Below, in pieces: positions 55,037 through 64,000 of a stretch of DNA of 64,000 nt. This stretch comes from Suillus spraguei (lineage: Eukaryota > Basidiomycota > Agaricomycetes > Boletales > Suillaceae): NCBI GenBank assembly GCA_016800925.1, contig JABCPU010000122.1, positions 107,303 through 171,302 on the forward strand, read 5' to 3'. How positions within the stretch are numbered: position 1 is the stretch's first letter; each line of letters opens with the position of its first letter. A model generated the notes under the pieces. The model was given only the letters and a program-made list of their open reading frames with translations, was not told the origin of the DNA and made no database searches. The translations under genes and the position numbers were made by a program.

Positions 55037-55444
55037 TCTACCTAGTCTGCTTCACTTGTGAGGCAAGAACATTCAACCCAAAAGGGGGATGCCTGTTAGT
55101 ATAGTCGAGCTGATGTCAAACCAAAGTCCAATGGTAATGCTGCAGTCAGCAGTAAGTTGCCACTGACACGCACAAAACCTTTTTCATATATGATCATGAC
55201 TGCATTTTAGTCTACCACATTCCATACCACACTCCATAATTTTTCCCTGAATTTTCTATACCTTTCTAAACCTTGCAAGAATTTATTCGAGTATTTTCTG
55301 AGCCTACAATCATTTCTATACACTTATCTGTTAGAAAATAATACTTATCCAACAAGAATTAGCTTTCCTATTATGCACAAGATTTCCCATGCCTTATATT
55401 TTCCTTTTTCAAACCTTAAACCTACTTATGCAATGTTTTGTGAA
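55037..55444. other. AT-rich unassigned spacer
   Basis: Nothing recognised. Confidence 0.35.
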
Positions 55445-56172
55445 TGTTAAGATCGTACTCAAGGGAGGATTAGACTGAAAGGGCTTGGCCGCAGCTCATG
55501 TGCTGTGCCCCTTTGCCGAGTATGGTGCCCTTAATTTCTATAGGGTCATGCATATCTGGAGGAAATCCAGATATAATGACATGAAGTCCGGCGGACTTCT
55601 GGACGTAGGGATAGGAAAGACTAAAGGCTACTACAGACAAAGTCTGGAGTAGAAACAGACAGTACAGAGACTACCCAAAGGTAGAGCCGGAGATATGACC
55701 GAGGATGGATATCCAAGGTCCGGAGATAGACAAGAGACTAGTCTCAAGTCCGGAAGAGATTCAGAGGCAGACTAAGTCCAGAGAATTGAGTAGAAACTAA
55801 GTTGATATTCAAACTGAAGTATTACAGAGATTTACAGGTGGTTTATATTGTATAGGTTAGAAAGATCAGTCAGTGCAGTATGAAGCTATGTATGAACCAT
55901 ATGCAAAGTCTAACAGAACATAAGTAAATGAAATTCAGAGATGAAGTGAGGTAACAGATCAGTAAGCAGATGGAGTACAGAGATAGCTAGAGAGCCAGAC
56001 TTGTGAATATACAAACAGAGATATTACTAATGGAGATAGATTGGGAGATAGAGAGGATGATAGGTCCAGACATCCTGATATTGAAGAGGGGAAGCACAGG
56101 AGATCCAGGTCCAGACATCTGGACTTCTGAGAAGTCAGATCAGAGATCATGTCTGGATATGAGTATATGACA
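55445..56172 (-). repeat. LTR-F (728 bp), 3' LTR with adjoining internal sequence
   Basis: It reads TGTTAAGATCGTACTC...GAGTATATGACA on the plus strand, followed by GTATCCCCTTCTTAAGG, a reversed polypurine tract. The internal region therefore lies to the right. Confidence 0.75.
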
Positions 56173-56735
56173 GTATCCCCTTCTTAAGGCCAAGCCCTTG
56201 AGGCCTGACATCTGGAGATCTGGTCCAGACTGAAATGAATGTGTGATGATGGAGGAATAGGGCAGAGACTGGAAATTTGCATATAAGAGAACTGGCCTGC
56301 TGATGATGCAGTTAATTTCCCCTTTGACTTTATTACCACTGCTTTACTATGTCTAACTCCAGCTCCAGCAAGAAGACCATTCAACAACAGTTGGCTGAGC
56401 ACTAGGCTGCCTTAGCTGCACAGGCAGTGGAAGTCAAATGTCTTCAAGTAGCGGTAGCAGCAGCAGAAGAGGCTGAATGCCAGTGCACAATCTACTAGGG
56501 TGAAACATACCTACTATACAACACTACTTCAAATCTCAAACTCAACACTTTCATGCAGATCTTCCAGAGAAAGACCGTTGAAAGATACCCATCCAAGAAC
56601 TCAGCACATTATCTCCCACAAAGTAGAAAAGTCAGAGACCATGTACTTAAGGACTGGCAAGAAGTCTTATCCCTGTACAGTTGTATTGTCACTGTATATG
56701 TGTTCTATATAAGACCCTTAAGTAGCAAGACACTG
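56173..56735 (+). pseudogene. antisense ORF next to LTR-F 3' LTR (coiled-coil start)
   Basis: From ATG near 56350 the plus strand encodes SNSSSSKKTIQQQLAEH, a stop, then AALAAQAVEVKCLQVAVAAA and EEAECQC. It starts about 180 bp from the LTR and runs away from it, opposite in sense to the element. This repeats the arrangement at 48664-49560, with the same kind of coiled-coil beginning. The Cys cluster is not preserved here. Confidence 0.5.
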
Positions 56736-56817
56736 CTACCTATGTTTCATTTCCAACTCATGCTTACTGATCTGCTGTGCTTTTACTTATAGACTTCCAT
56801 TATACTTTGTACATAGC

Positions 56818-58452
56818 TGTCATATACCGTACATTCAGGTCTGGATCAAACCCACTCCATGGACATCCAGACACCCAACCTACACATATCTGATCCACCC
56901 ATCCACTCCAGTTCACATATCCGATCCACCCATCCACTCCAATCCATATCCATCCGTGTCCATATCCGATCCGTGTCCATATCCGATCCGTGTCCATATC
57001 CAATCCGAGTTCATATCCGAACTATTCCCGCGCACCTGCGCATTATCCCTTTTAGAATATACCTGTGTCTCCGGCTTCTGGGTATCTCTGTGCTTCCGGT
57101 TCTCGGTGATCTCTGCCTCCGTCTTGATAAGTATTTCGTACAAGCTTCATCTCCGAGTTCATAGCCTTATGTCCCGCTGTACTTACTAATGTGTTTCCGA
57201 CATAGCCTCGGACTATCCGTACTTACCCTCCGGCATGCTCCTACAGTATATAAACTTGTAGTACAACTCCTGCAGACCTTAGTCTGATTCATTGTTCCTA
57301 CTTCTGTATACTCCTTTGATTACTCTGTATCCTGTTATCATGTCTATATAACTCCGTCTCCGTTCTTGCACTTGGGCTCCGGCCCTTGTAAGCTTCCAAC
57401 TCAGGCCTATGGGATTACTCCCTAGGCCGGAGCTTTGATCCTATGTCCTATAATCTGTTCGGACTTCGTCCATCTCCGTCTATCATCTGTTTCACCTCCG
57501 ACTCTACCTTTGGTAGTCTTATACTGTCTGTTTCTATTCCGGACCTTGTCCGGAGTAGTCTATACTATCTCTACACCATATCCGGACCTACTCCTCTCTA
57601 GTAGCCAACACTTCCTCTAAGATCCACAGAGCTACGCTCATCCGATCATCCGATCATCCGCTCCTCCACTCCTCCACTCCTCTGCTCCTCTGCTCCTCTG
57701 CTCCTCCGATCATCCGCTCCTCCGCTCCTCCGCTCCTCCGCTCCTCCGCTCCTCCGCTCCTCCGCTCCTCCGCTCCTCCGCTCCTCCGCTCCTCCGCTCC
57801 TCCGCTCCTCCGCTCCTCCGCTCCTCCGCTCCTCCGCTCCTCTGCTCCTCCGCTCCTCCGCTCCTCCGCTCCTCCGCTCCTCTGCTCCTCCGCTCCTCCG
57901 CTCCTCTGCTCCTCCGCTCCTCTGCTCCTCCGCTCCTCCGCTCCTCCGCTCCTCCGCTCCTCCGCTCCTCCGCTCCTCCGCTCCTCCGCTCCTCCGCTCC
58001 TCCGAGCTCCGGACCTTCGGACCCCTAGTCCTCTGGATCCATCCTATCCTATCCTCTGACATCTATGGATCATCTTTCCCTCCAGAGCTCTGCTCCTATC
58101 CTGCCCTGGACTTTGTCCAGCGGTCCATCCTTCATCCGTTCTACTTGGAACTTGTTCCAGTAGTGTTACCATTACTCCCTACCTTCCGGAAATAGTTCCG
58201 GCGCATTCCCGCGCTCATCCGGAAGTCCATCGGAGCTCTGTCGAGCTATCCTGCCTTAGAGTTCGTCTGGACCCTCCATCCGGACTCCACCAGAACTCTC
58301 CCTTGGACTTCATCCGAAATTAAGGGCACATACTCGGGTAAGGGGCACAGCGTACGAGCTGAGGCCAAGCCCCTTTGACTTACAACCCTTCGGTACAACC
58401 CCATGTAAGACCAGGACTTCTTGCTAATCTCCGGTTTTGCATGGTTGTAACA
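56818..58452 (+). mobile_element. solo LTR-C (1635 bp), TSD ATAGC
   Basis: It reads TGTCATATACCGTAC...GCATGGTTGTAACA. ATAGC lies at 56813-56817 and 58453-58457. The promoter-like TATATAAACTTG is near 57245. Confidence 0.93.
57650..58005. repeat. 8-bp minisatellite CTCCTCCG inside LTR-C, about 40 units
   Basis: Near-perfect CTCCTCCG units with occasional CTCCTCTG; the longest of the three LTR-C arrays. Confidence 0.93.
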
Positions 58453-58640
58453 ATAGCCCTCAGTCCCAGACTCATTGATTATCTGTACCAGTTACCTACA
58501 ATATATATTCCACTTGTAAACCTCCATAGAACCTCAGTTCGAATATCATCTTAGTTCTGCTCATTCTGTTCCTCCGGACTTGAGTTCTCTCTGACTCTGG
58601 TCAACCTCTGAGACTTAGGATTATTTCCTATAGTCTATAT

Positions 58641-59560
58641 CTGTTATGGCCATGCCAAACTGGAGGCTGCTAAGAAGTTCCAGCTTGGCATAGGGGTCAT
58701 ACTGGAGGGTCATAACTAATTCAAGGGGACTTGGCCTCAGCTTGTGCGCTGTGCCCCTTATATGAGTATGTGCCCCTAATTTCATATGAAGTCCAGAGGG
58801 AACCCAGGATGAACTCTAGGGCTAGACAGCTCAGAAGAGCACCAACAGACTACCAGAGGAGCATGGGAAACACACTGGAACTATTTCCAGAGGAACAAGG
58901 AACAAGGGTAAGACTACTGGGACAAGTCCCAAGTAGAATGGAATGGAGGATGGAATGCCAGACAAAGTCCAGGGTAGGATAGGAGCAAAGCTCCAGGGGG
59001 AAAGATAATCCACAGGAGGTCAAGGATAGGATACGATATAACTGGAGGACCAGAGGTCTGGAGATAGGAGGTCCGGAGGACGAGGAGCAGAGAAGCAGAG
59101 GAGTGAGGAGTGAGGAGCGGAGCTCCATGGATCTGAGGGGAAGTGTTGCCCTACTATAGAGGAGTAGGTCCGGAGATTACATAAAGAGGGTACAGGCTAC
59201 TATGGATGAAGTCCAGAGTAGAAACAGACAGAGGAAGACTACCAAAGGTAGAGCCGGAGGTGAGCGGAGATAAAGACAGGAGTTGGACAAAGTCCGGAAA
59301 GCATATTATGACAAAGGGTCAAAGGTCCAGCCTAGGGAATACTCCCATAGGCCTGAACCGGAGGCTTACAAGGGCTGGAGCCCAAGTGCAAGAATGTAAC
59401 AGAGTTATATTGACATGAGAAGTATAGGAGGTACAAAGATAGAAAGCAGAAGGAAACAATCAACAAGAAACAATCGATATTCAGATTGAGGTCTGCTAGA
59501 GTACAAGTGCAAGTTTATATACTGTAGGGAACATATTTTCATGTGATTGCTTCACTATGT
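58641..59560 (-). repeat. diverged LTR-C-like fragment
   Basis: It starts TGTTATGGCCATGCC, parallels LTR-C (AACTATTTCCAG; GCTACTATGG; TTTATATACTGTAGG) and stops near 59540 without its end. It has only a short GAGGAGC-like array at 59085-59120. Confidence 0.7.
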
Positions 59561-59653
59561 GTCAGGGCATGGGAATATAGCTAAACTATAGGGAGGTGTT
59601 AGAAAGCCCTTCATTATTGGTCCCTGTGGCGTGGGAATGGAATCTGCTCACAC

Positions 59654-60423
59654 TGTCATATACCATACTTCTGATCCCAGATCCGACCATATCCGATCAG
59701 ATCAGATCGATTCTATTTCTGTCCAGTCCACAGATCCTGTCCGCATCGCCCATCCGAATGTGCTCACTTCTCGCACTCTAACTCCCTTGTGTATATCTGC
59801 ATCTATCTCCTTTCGTCACTCCTCCTGTTTCTGGTACTCCGGCTGTGTATACTTCTGTCCTGTGTCACTGATCCGTTACCTGTGTTTCATTTCCAATTCA
59901 TGCTTACTGATCTGCTGCGCATTAACTAATAGACTTCTGTTACACTTCATACATAGCCCTCGGTCCCGGACTTGTTGATTATCCATATTAGATACTTACA
60001 GTATATAAACCACTTGTAGATCTCTGTAGAACCTTAGTTCGAATATCATCTTAGATTCTGCTCATTCTGCTTCCTCCGGACTTAAGTCACTTTCCGCTTC
60101 AAGTCATCTTCCAAGACTTGGGATTGATTCCTTTAGTCTATATCTCTGACTCTATCTTCGGATAGTCTATCTCTGTTAGTTTCTAGTTAGGAACTCGTTC
60201 CGAAGCTAGTCTTAATCCTCATTCTATCCCTACGTTCCAGATAACCTTCGGACATATCATATCCGATACCTTTGGATGTCCAGATCCATCACACAACTCC
60301 TTTCGGATCTTCAGATGTATACCTACTCCCTGAAATAAGGGGCATTACTCGGGAAAGGGGCACAGTGCACGAACTGAGGCCAAAGCCCTTCGGATCTTTC
60401 ATCCTTTGAGTACGGTCTTAACA
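59654..60423 (+). mobile_element. solo LTR-A (770 bp), TSD CACAC
   Basis: It reads TGTCATATACCATAC...GGTCTTAACA. CACAC lies at 59649-59653 and 60424-60428. Confidence 0.92.
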
Positions 60424-60429
60424 CACACC

Positions 60430-60890
60430 ATGTGAATATATGATTATTTTAATTTGGTGGCTCATTAAGACACTTTTTTGACTTTCAGTTTGACCAACAC
60501 AATTTCTATAATTCTGATACTTTGTGTGGCCTCCTTTTGTTCTAATCACTTATTCCACTCTTCTAAACATATTCTCTATCAATTTATGATATTTCTCCTC
60601 AGCTATCTTGCTCCACCCTGTTACAGCTTTGTCCTATAGCTGAAATAGCCCCTATGGTGAATTTTAATAGGTTGTATGCAATTTCTTGAGTAATTACCAG
60701 AGATATTTGGTAGGTTTGATATCTGGAGACTGTAATGGTCATTATAGAACACTAATATTATGATTTTTAAGCTATTTCATACCCAAATTGAGTCTTGCTT
60801 TATATGACAAAAGATATCTTATTCATCATATTCTAACTAGGCAGGCTATTAATGCTAGTAAGTCTATAAAAATCATCAATTAAATAATTT
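60430..60890 (-). pseudogene. decayed Tc1/mariner transposase fragment
   Basis: The sequence parallels the 3' half of the Tc1-like gene at 41100-41470 (TTTGTGTGGCCTCCTTTTG against TTTGTATGACCTCCCTTGG; CTCAGCTATCTTGCTCCACCC against CTCAGCTGTGATCTTCCCCC), with many changes and small deletions. Confidence 0.55.
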
Positions 60891-61137
60891 CTACTACTGT
60901 CTTGGCTCAGACAGTCAGTGATCCCCTTGAGGTGTCCAATCTTAAAGCTGTAATATATCTCAGTTTCAATATGTGTATATAGTTAGCTAGTTTTGCTGTA
61001 GCAGTTCTTTAGTTCAAACCTCTTGTATCTACATCTAGTAGCAACCAGACATCACTGCTATCCTCTTTCTTTGTGAAGAACCTTTGTTTGAGTCCTAGTC
61101 TCTGCCATAGTCTTAAGTGATTTAAGGGGTTGTGACA
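60891..61137 (-). repeat. reversed copy of the TGTCACAACCC repeat
   Basis: It ends GGGGTTGTGACA and shares GAGTCCTAGTCTCTGCC and GTTCAAACCTCTTGTATCTAC with the repeat at 32083-32312 in reverse. Confidence 0.45.
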
Positions 61138-61204
61138 GCATGAGAATGACAGGCATTGGTGTAGAATGCTTACTGTATTGGTTATCGAGCCTAATGGAAG
61201 AATT

Positions 61205-61974
61205 TGTCATATACCATACTTCTAATCCCAGATCCGACCATATCCGATCAGATCCGATCGATTCTATTTCCGTCCGGTCCACAGATCCTGTCCGGATCGC
61301 TCATCCGAATGTGCGCACTTCTCACACTCTATCTCCCTTGTGTATATCTGCGTCTATCTCCTTTCGTCGCTCATCCTGTTTCCGGTACTCCGGCTGTGTA
61401 TAATTCCTTCCTGTGTCACTGATCCGTTACCTGTGTTTCATTTCCAATTCGTGCTTACTGATCCACTGCGCATTAACTAATAGACTTCTGTTACACTTCG
61501 TACATAGCCCTCGGTCCTGGACTTATTGATTATCCGTCTTAGATACTTACCATATATAAAACACTTGTAGATCTCCATAGAACCTTAGTTCGAATATCAT
61601 CTTAGATTCTGCTCATTCTGCTTCCTCCGGACTTAAGCCACTTTCCGCTCTAAGTCATCTTCCGAGACTTAGGATTGATTCCTATAGTCTATATCTCCGA
61701 CTCTATCTTTGGATAGTCTATCTCTGTTAGTTTCTAGTTAGGAACTCGTTCCGAAGCTAGTCTTAATCTTTGTTCTATTCTTACGTTCCGGATAACCTTC
61801 AGACGTATCATATCCGATACCTTCAGACGTCCGGATCTGTCACGCAACTCCTTCCGGACCTTCGGACGTATAACTTCTCCCTGAAATAAGGGGCATTACT
61901 CAGGAAAGGGGCACAGTGCATGAACTGAGGCCAAAGCCCTTCGGATCTCTCTACCTTTGAGTACGGTCTTAACA
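61205..61974 (+). mobile_element. solo LTR-A (770 bp), TSD GAATT
   Basis: It reads TGTCATATACCATAC...GGTCTTAACA. GAATT lies at 61200-61204 and 61975-61979. It keeps many CpG sites, so it looks young. Confidence 0.92.
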
Positions 61975-61979
61975 GAATT

Positions 61980-64000
61980 GCTGGATGCCCCAGGTCAGAA
62001 GAAAGAAATGCAGTGGACATCAGACATACAAAATACAAAAACACTGATAATGAAAGATCAGTCAATAGCACAGCACCAACTTTTTGGGCAACCATACGCA
62101 GCAAATAACATTCCAATGTAGCGCACCTAGAAGACTTTGAAGTTAGTATGACCTGTCAACCACGCTTATACCAAGGCTAAGCTACGTACACTAAGAAAGA
62201 TAACAGTCGTCAAGGACCAGTGTTGCCTCTGCCCCAAATTAATGGCATTTTCTTGTTGTTTGGGATGCATCTCACCCAGACCAGTTCAACCTAGTATAAA
62301 ACCATGCCTAGTGAGATGGCCACTTGACAGTTGCAGCAACATACCTCTTGTCCAAATGTTAGTGCTGGAAATATCATAAGGACATCTTTCAGTGGTTCCT
62401 TCTGGTTCTTCAATGTTATATTGCTCACCCCAGTCATATGCAACCACAACGGAAGAAGCAGCTACGAAACCACAGACAGGTTAAATTGAGCATCACCGAC
62501 ACTATATTGTCTGGCCAGCTGTCCACAAACCTATGAAATAACTATAAACACGATCCAAATTGATCAGCATCCACCAACTAGGATCATCTAAGGCTGATGA
62601 CATATTGGAGAGATGGGTGTGTTCGAGTGAGTGGTGAACTTGCCGAATATATACTGTAACAATATATTGCAATCTGACACCTTTATCAGTACTGACATGG
62701 GCAATATATGATATATGACACTGACCTCGAATTGGGTGAATACTAATATATTCTTTCCGAGACCAGAGTGAGCACGGTGGTATCAAATCAAGTGGAAAGG
62801 GGAAGTCACTCCAGGGCCGCTCAATCAATCGCCCGGGAATCTGCAAACTTTAGCTGAAACAGTAACATGGCTACGACTCGACATCGACAGTACCCTTGAC
62901 CTCAAATTAGAAGTCACGGTGATGTTTTCGAGGTCTTGTCATTACGTTCTTACGTTACCGCTGCAATTACGGACCCGAAGAGGAGTTACGGTATCAATAG
63001 AAATGTTATGTTCACCCTCGGTCGAGCATTAGGTCATTGATCGACGGACTACCGAAAGTAAACCTGGTCGACAGTCCCTGAAGAACTCACTTTCGCAGTC
63101 GAAGAGTCTCCATATGAAGATAAGATATCATAGGACACCTGCAGAAAGGACAACCGTTGTATCGCAATCATGACGAGATTGTGCACTGCACAAACGGGAA
63201 GATCCGACCACTGACAGTTGAAAGCGCAGAAGAAAGACCTGCCGAGGTACACGCATCAGCCATTCTTGTTGACGTGCACTGGACTGCTCAACAGCTGCGA
63301 TCATCGGGTTGTGTCGTCATCTCTATGGGCGAGTCTTTGGTGATCAAGGACAATAGGACCAGACTCAGTACTCAGACTCCAATATGTACATTCAATACAC
63401 AATGAGTGTCGCGGAAGGCGCATGGAGGCTGAAAGGGAGCCAAACATCCCAGTCACTAATGATCCAACAACCAGTAGATCACAGGCGTTTGCGAATATGA
63501 ACCACCAGACCATTGTCATACCTGTCTTGGTATGAGAATGAGACAACCGGGCGACCCCATAATCGTAGGAGTCGGGAACCACTTTGGCCAGGACAAAGTT
63601 GAGATGAACTTTGAGTAAATTTGATCAGGAACCCACACAGCCCGAGAGAAACAGATTTTGATTTTCAGCATGGCTAAGGCTAGTTAAGATGAGCCTCCAA
63701 CGAAACCATCCATGTGCATGAGTACTTGAGTGAGTATCGACTTGATATGTTCCTATAGGAAAAAAAAACCTGCGCAGTCCGTGAGAAACAGAATTTGATT
63801 CTGTTGCTATAACCCTCTTTCGTCCGGACGTTTCATAAATTGATGAACATTTCGTTTGTCTTGTCACGCAGCTGCCTATCACTTGGCTTAGACTCTACGA
63901 AGAACACAATGTATGGAACAGCTCAATCACATAGGATTACCAGTCATTCGCCAACGCAAATAGAATATATATATTAATTTGCATCTTCAATGGAAATAAA
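61980..64000. other. unassigned right end, no TE signature
   Basis: Neither strand shows LTR or transposase motifs. Short frames include a minus-strand one near 63301-63582 with a hydrophobic segment (WWFIFANACDLLVVGSLVTG) and another near 62350-62480 containing AASSVVVAYDWGEQYNIEEP. They could be exons of a host gene on the minus strand, but I cannot identify a family or connect them. The base composition is more balanced than in the TE block. Confidence 0.35.

Larger units (their letters stand above)
56736..58640 (+). repeat. LTR-A fragment interrupted by LTR-C
   Basis: LTR-A sequence from CTATGTTTCATTTCC to 56817 resumes at 58453 (ATAGCCCTCAGTCCC) and ends near TATAGTCTATATC at 58640. Confidence 0.8.

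Noticed and set aside
57650..58005. CRISPR-like direct repeats
   Set aside because: Units are 8 bp without spacers, in a eukaryotic LTR.
57646..58062. 138-residue repeat protein EERRSGGA
   Set aside because: Same 8-bp array; period 8 residues arises from three 8-bp units, and the array sits within a solo LTR with a TSD.

Overview
The window is nuclear DNA of a filamentous basidiomycete, most likely an Agaricomycete. The host genes carry many 47-67 nt GT-AG introns, and the rest is dominated by LTR retrotransposons (Ty3/Gypsy chromoviruses, Ty1/Copia) and by KDZ, PIF/Harbinger and Tc1/mariner DNA transposons of the types common in mushroom genomes. The species cannot be named from sequence alone. 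Layout: positions 1-3976 are a short host block with the 3' end of a PIG-X/Pbn1-like gene (+), a four-exon Rho-family GTPase (-) and a twelve-exon GPI1/PIG-Q gene (+). PIG-Q and PIG-X both act in GPI-anchor synthesis, so two subunits of that pathway lie within 4 kb. From about 4350 to about 62000 almost everything is transposable-element sequence: nested, fragmented and mostly dead. The last 2 kb shows no TE signature and no gene I can identify. 

I sorted the LTRs by eye into families. LTR-A (about 730-770 bp, TGTCATATACC...TTAACA), LTR-C (about 1.4-1.6 kb, same start, ending TTGTAACA, with an internal 8-bp minisatellite) and LTR-F (about 730 bp) look related. LTR-B (about 475-600 bp, TGTTAC...GTAACA) belongs to a 7.6-kb Gypsy chromovirus at 8617-16217. 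LTR-E (about 225-310 bp, TGTTAGTTGTG...) belongs to Copia elements. Many copies are solo LTRs with exact 5-bp target-site duplications (TSDs), so the insertion order can be read: for example LTR-A inside LTR-A inside LTR-B at 4352-6467, and LTR-C inside LTR-A at 16218-18542 and at about 56735-58640. 

The 7.6-kb Gypsy element (minus strand) has gag with a zinc knuckle, a -1 shift into protease-RT-RNase H-integrase-chromodomain, and then a third ORF with tandem Cys/His motifs where env would lie in other elements. Two diverged copies of that third ORF occur at 18543-18800 and 26303-26815. Its RNA can be read as self-primed: 11 nt at the predicted transcript start are complementary to a site next to the 5' LTR. 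The Copia element at 32341-37563 instead has a site complementary to the anticodon arm of initiator tRNA-Met. In several elements of different classes the in-frame stops are TGA where the protein family has arginine, pointing to CGA-to-TGA decay at CpG. DNA transposons include a KDZ element (44451-47418), two Harbinger transposases (38069-39880 and 50822-54037), a Tc1-like element with long inverted repeats (40896-41964) and two Tc1/mariner remnants.
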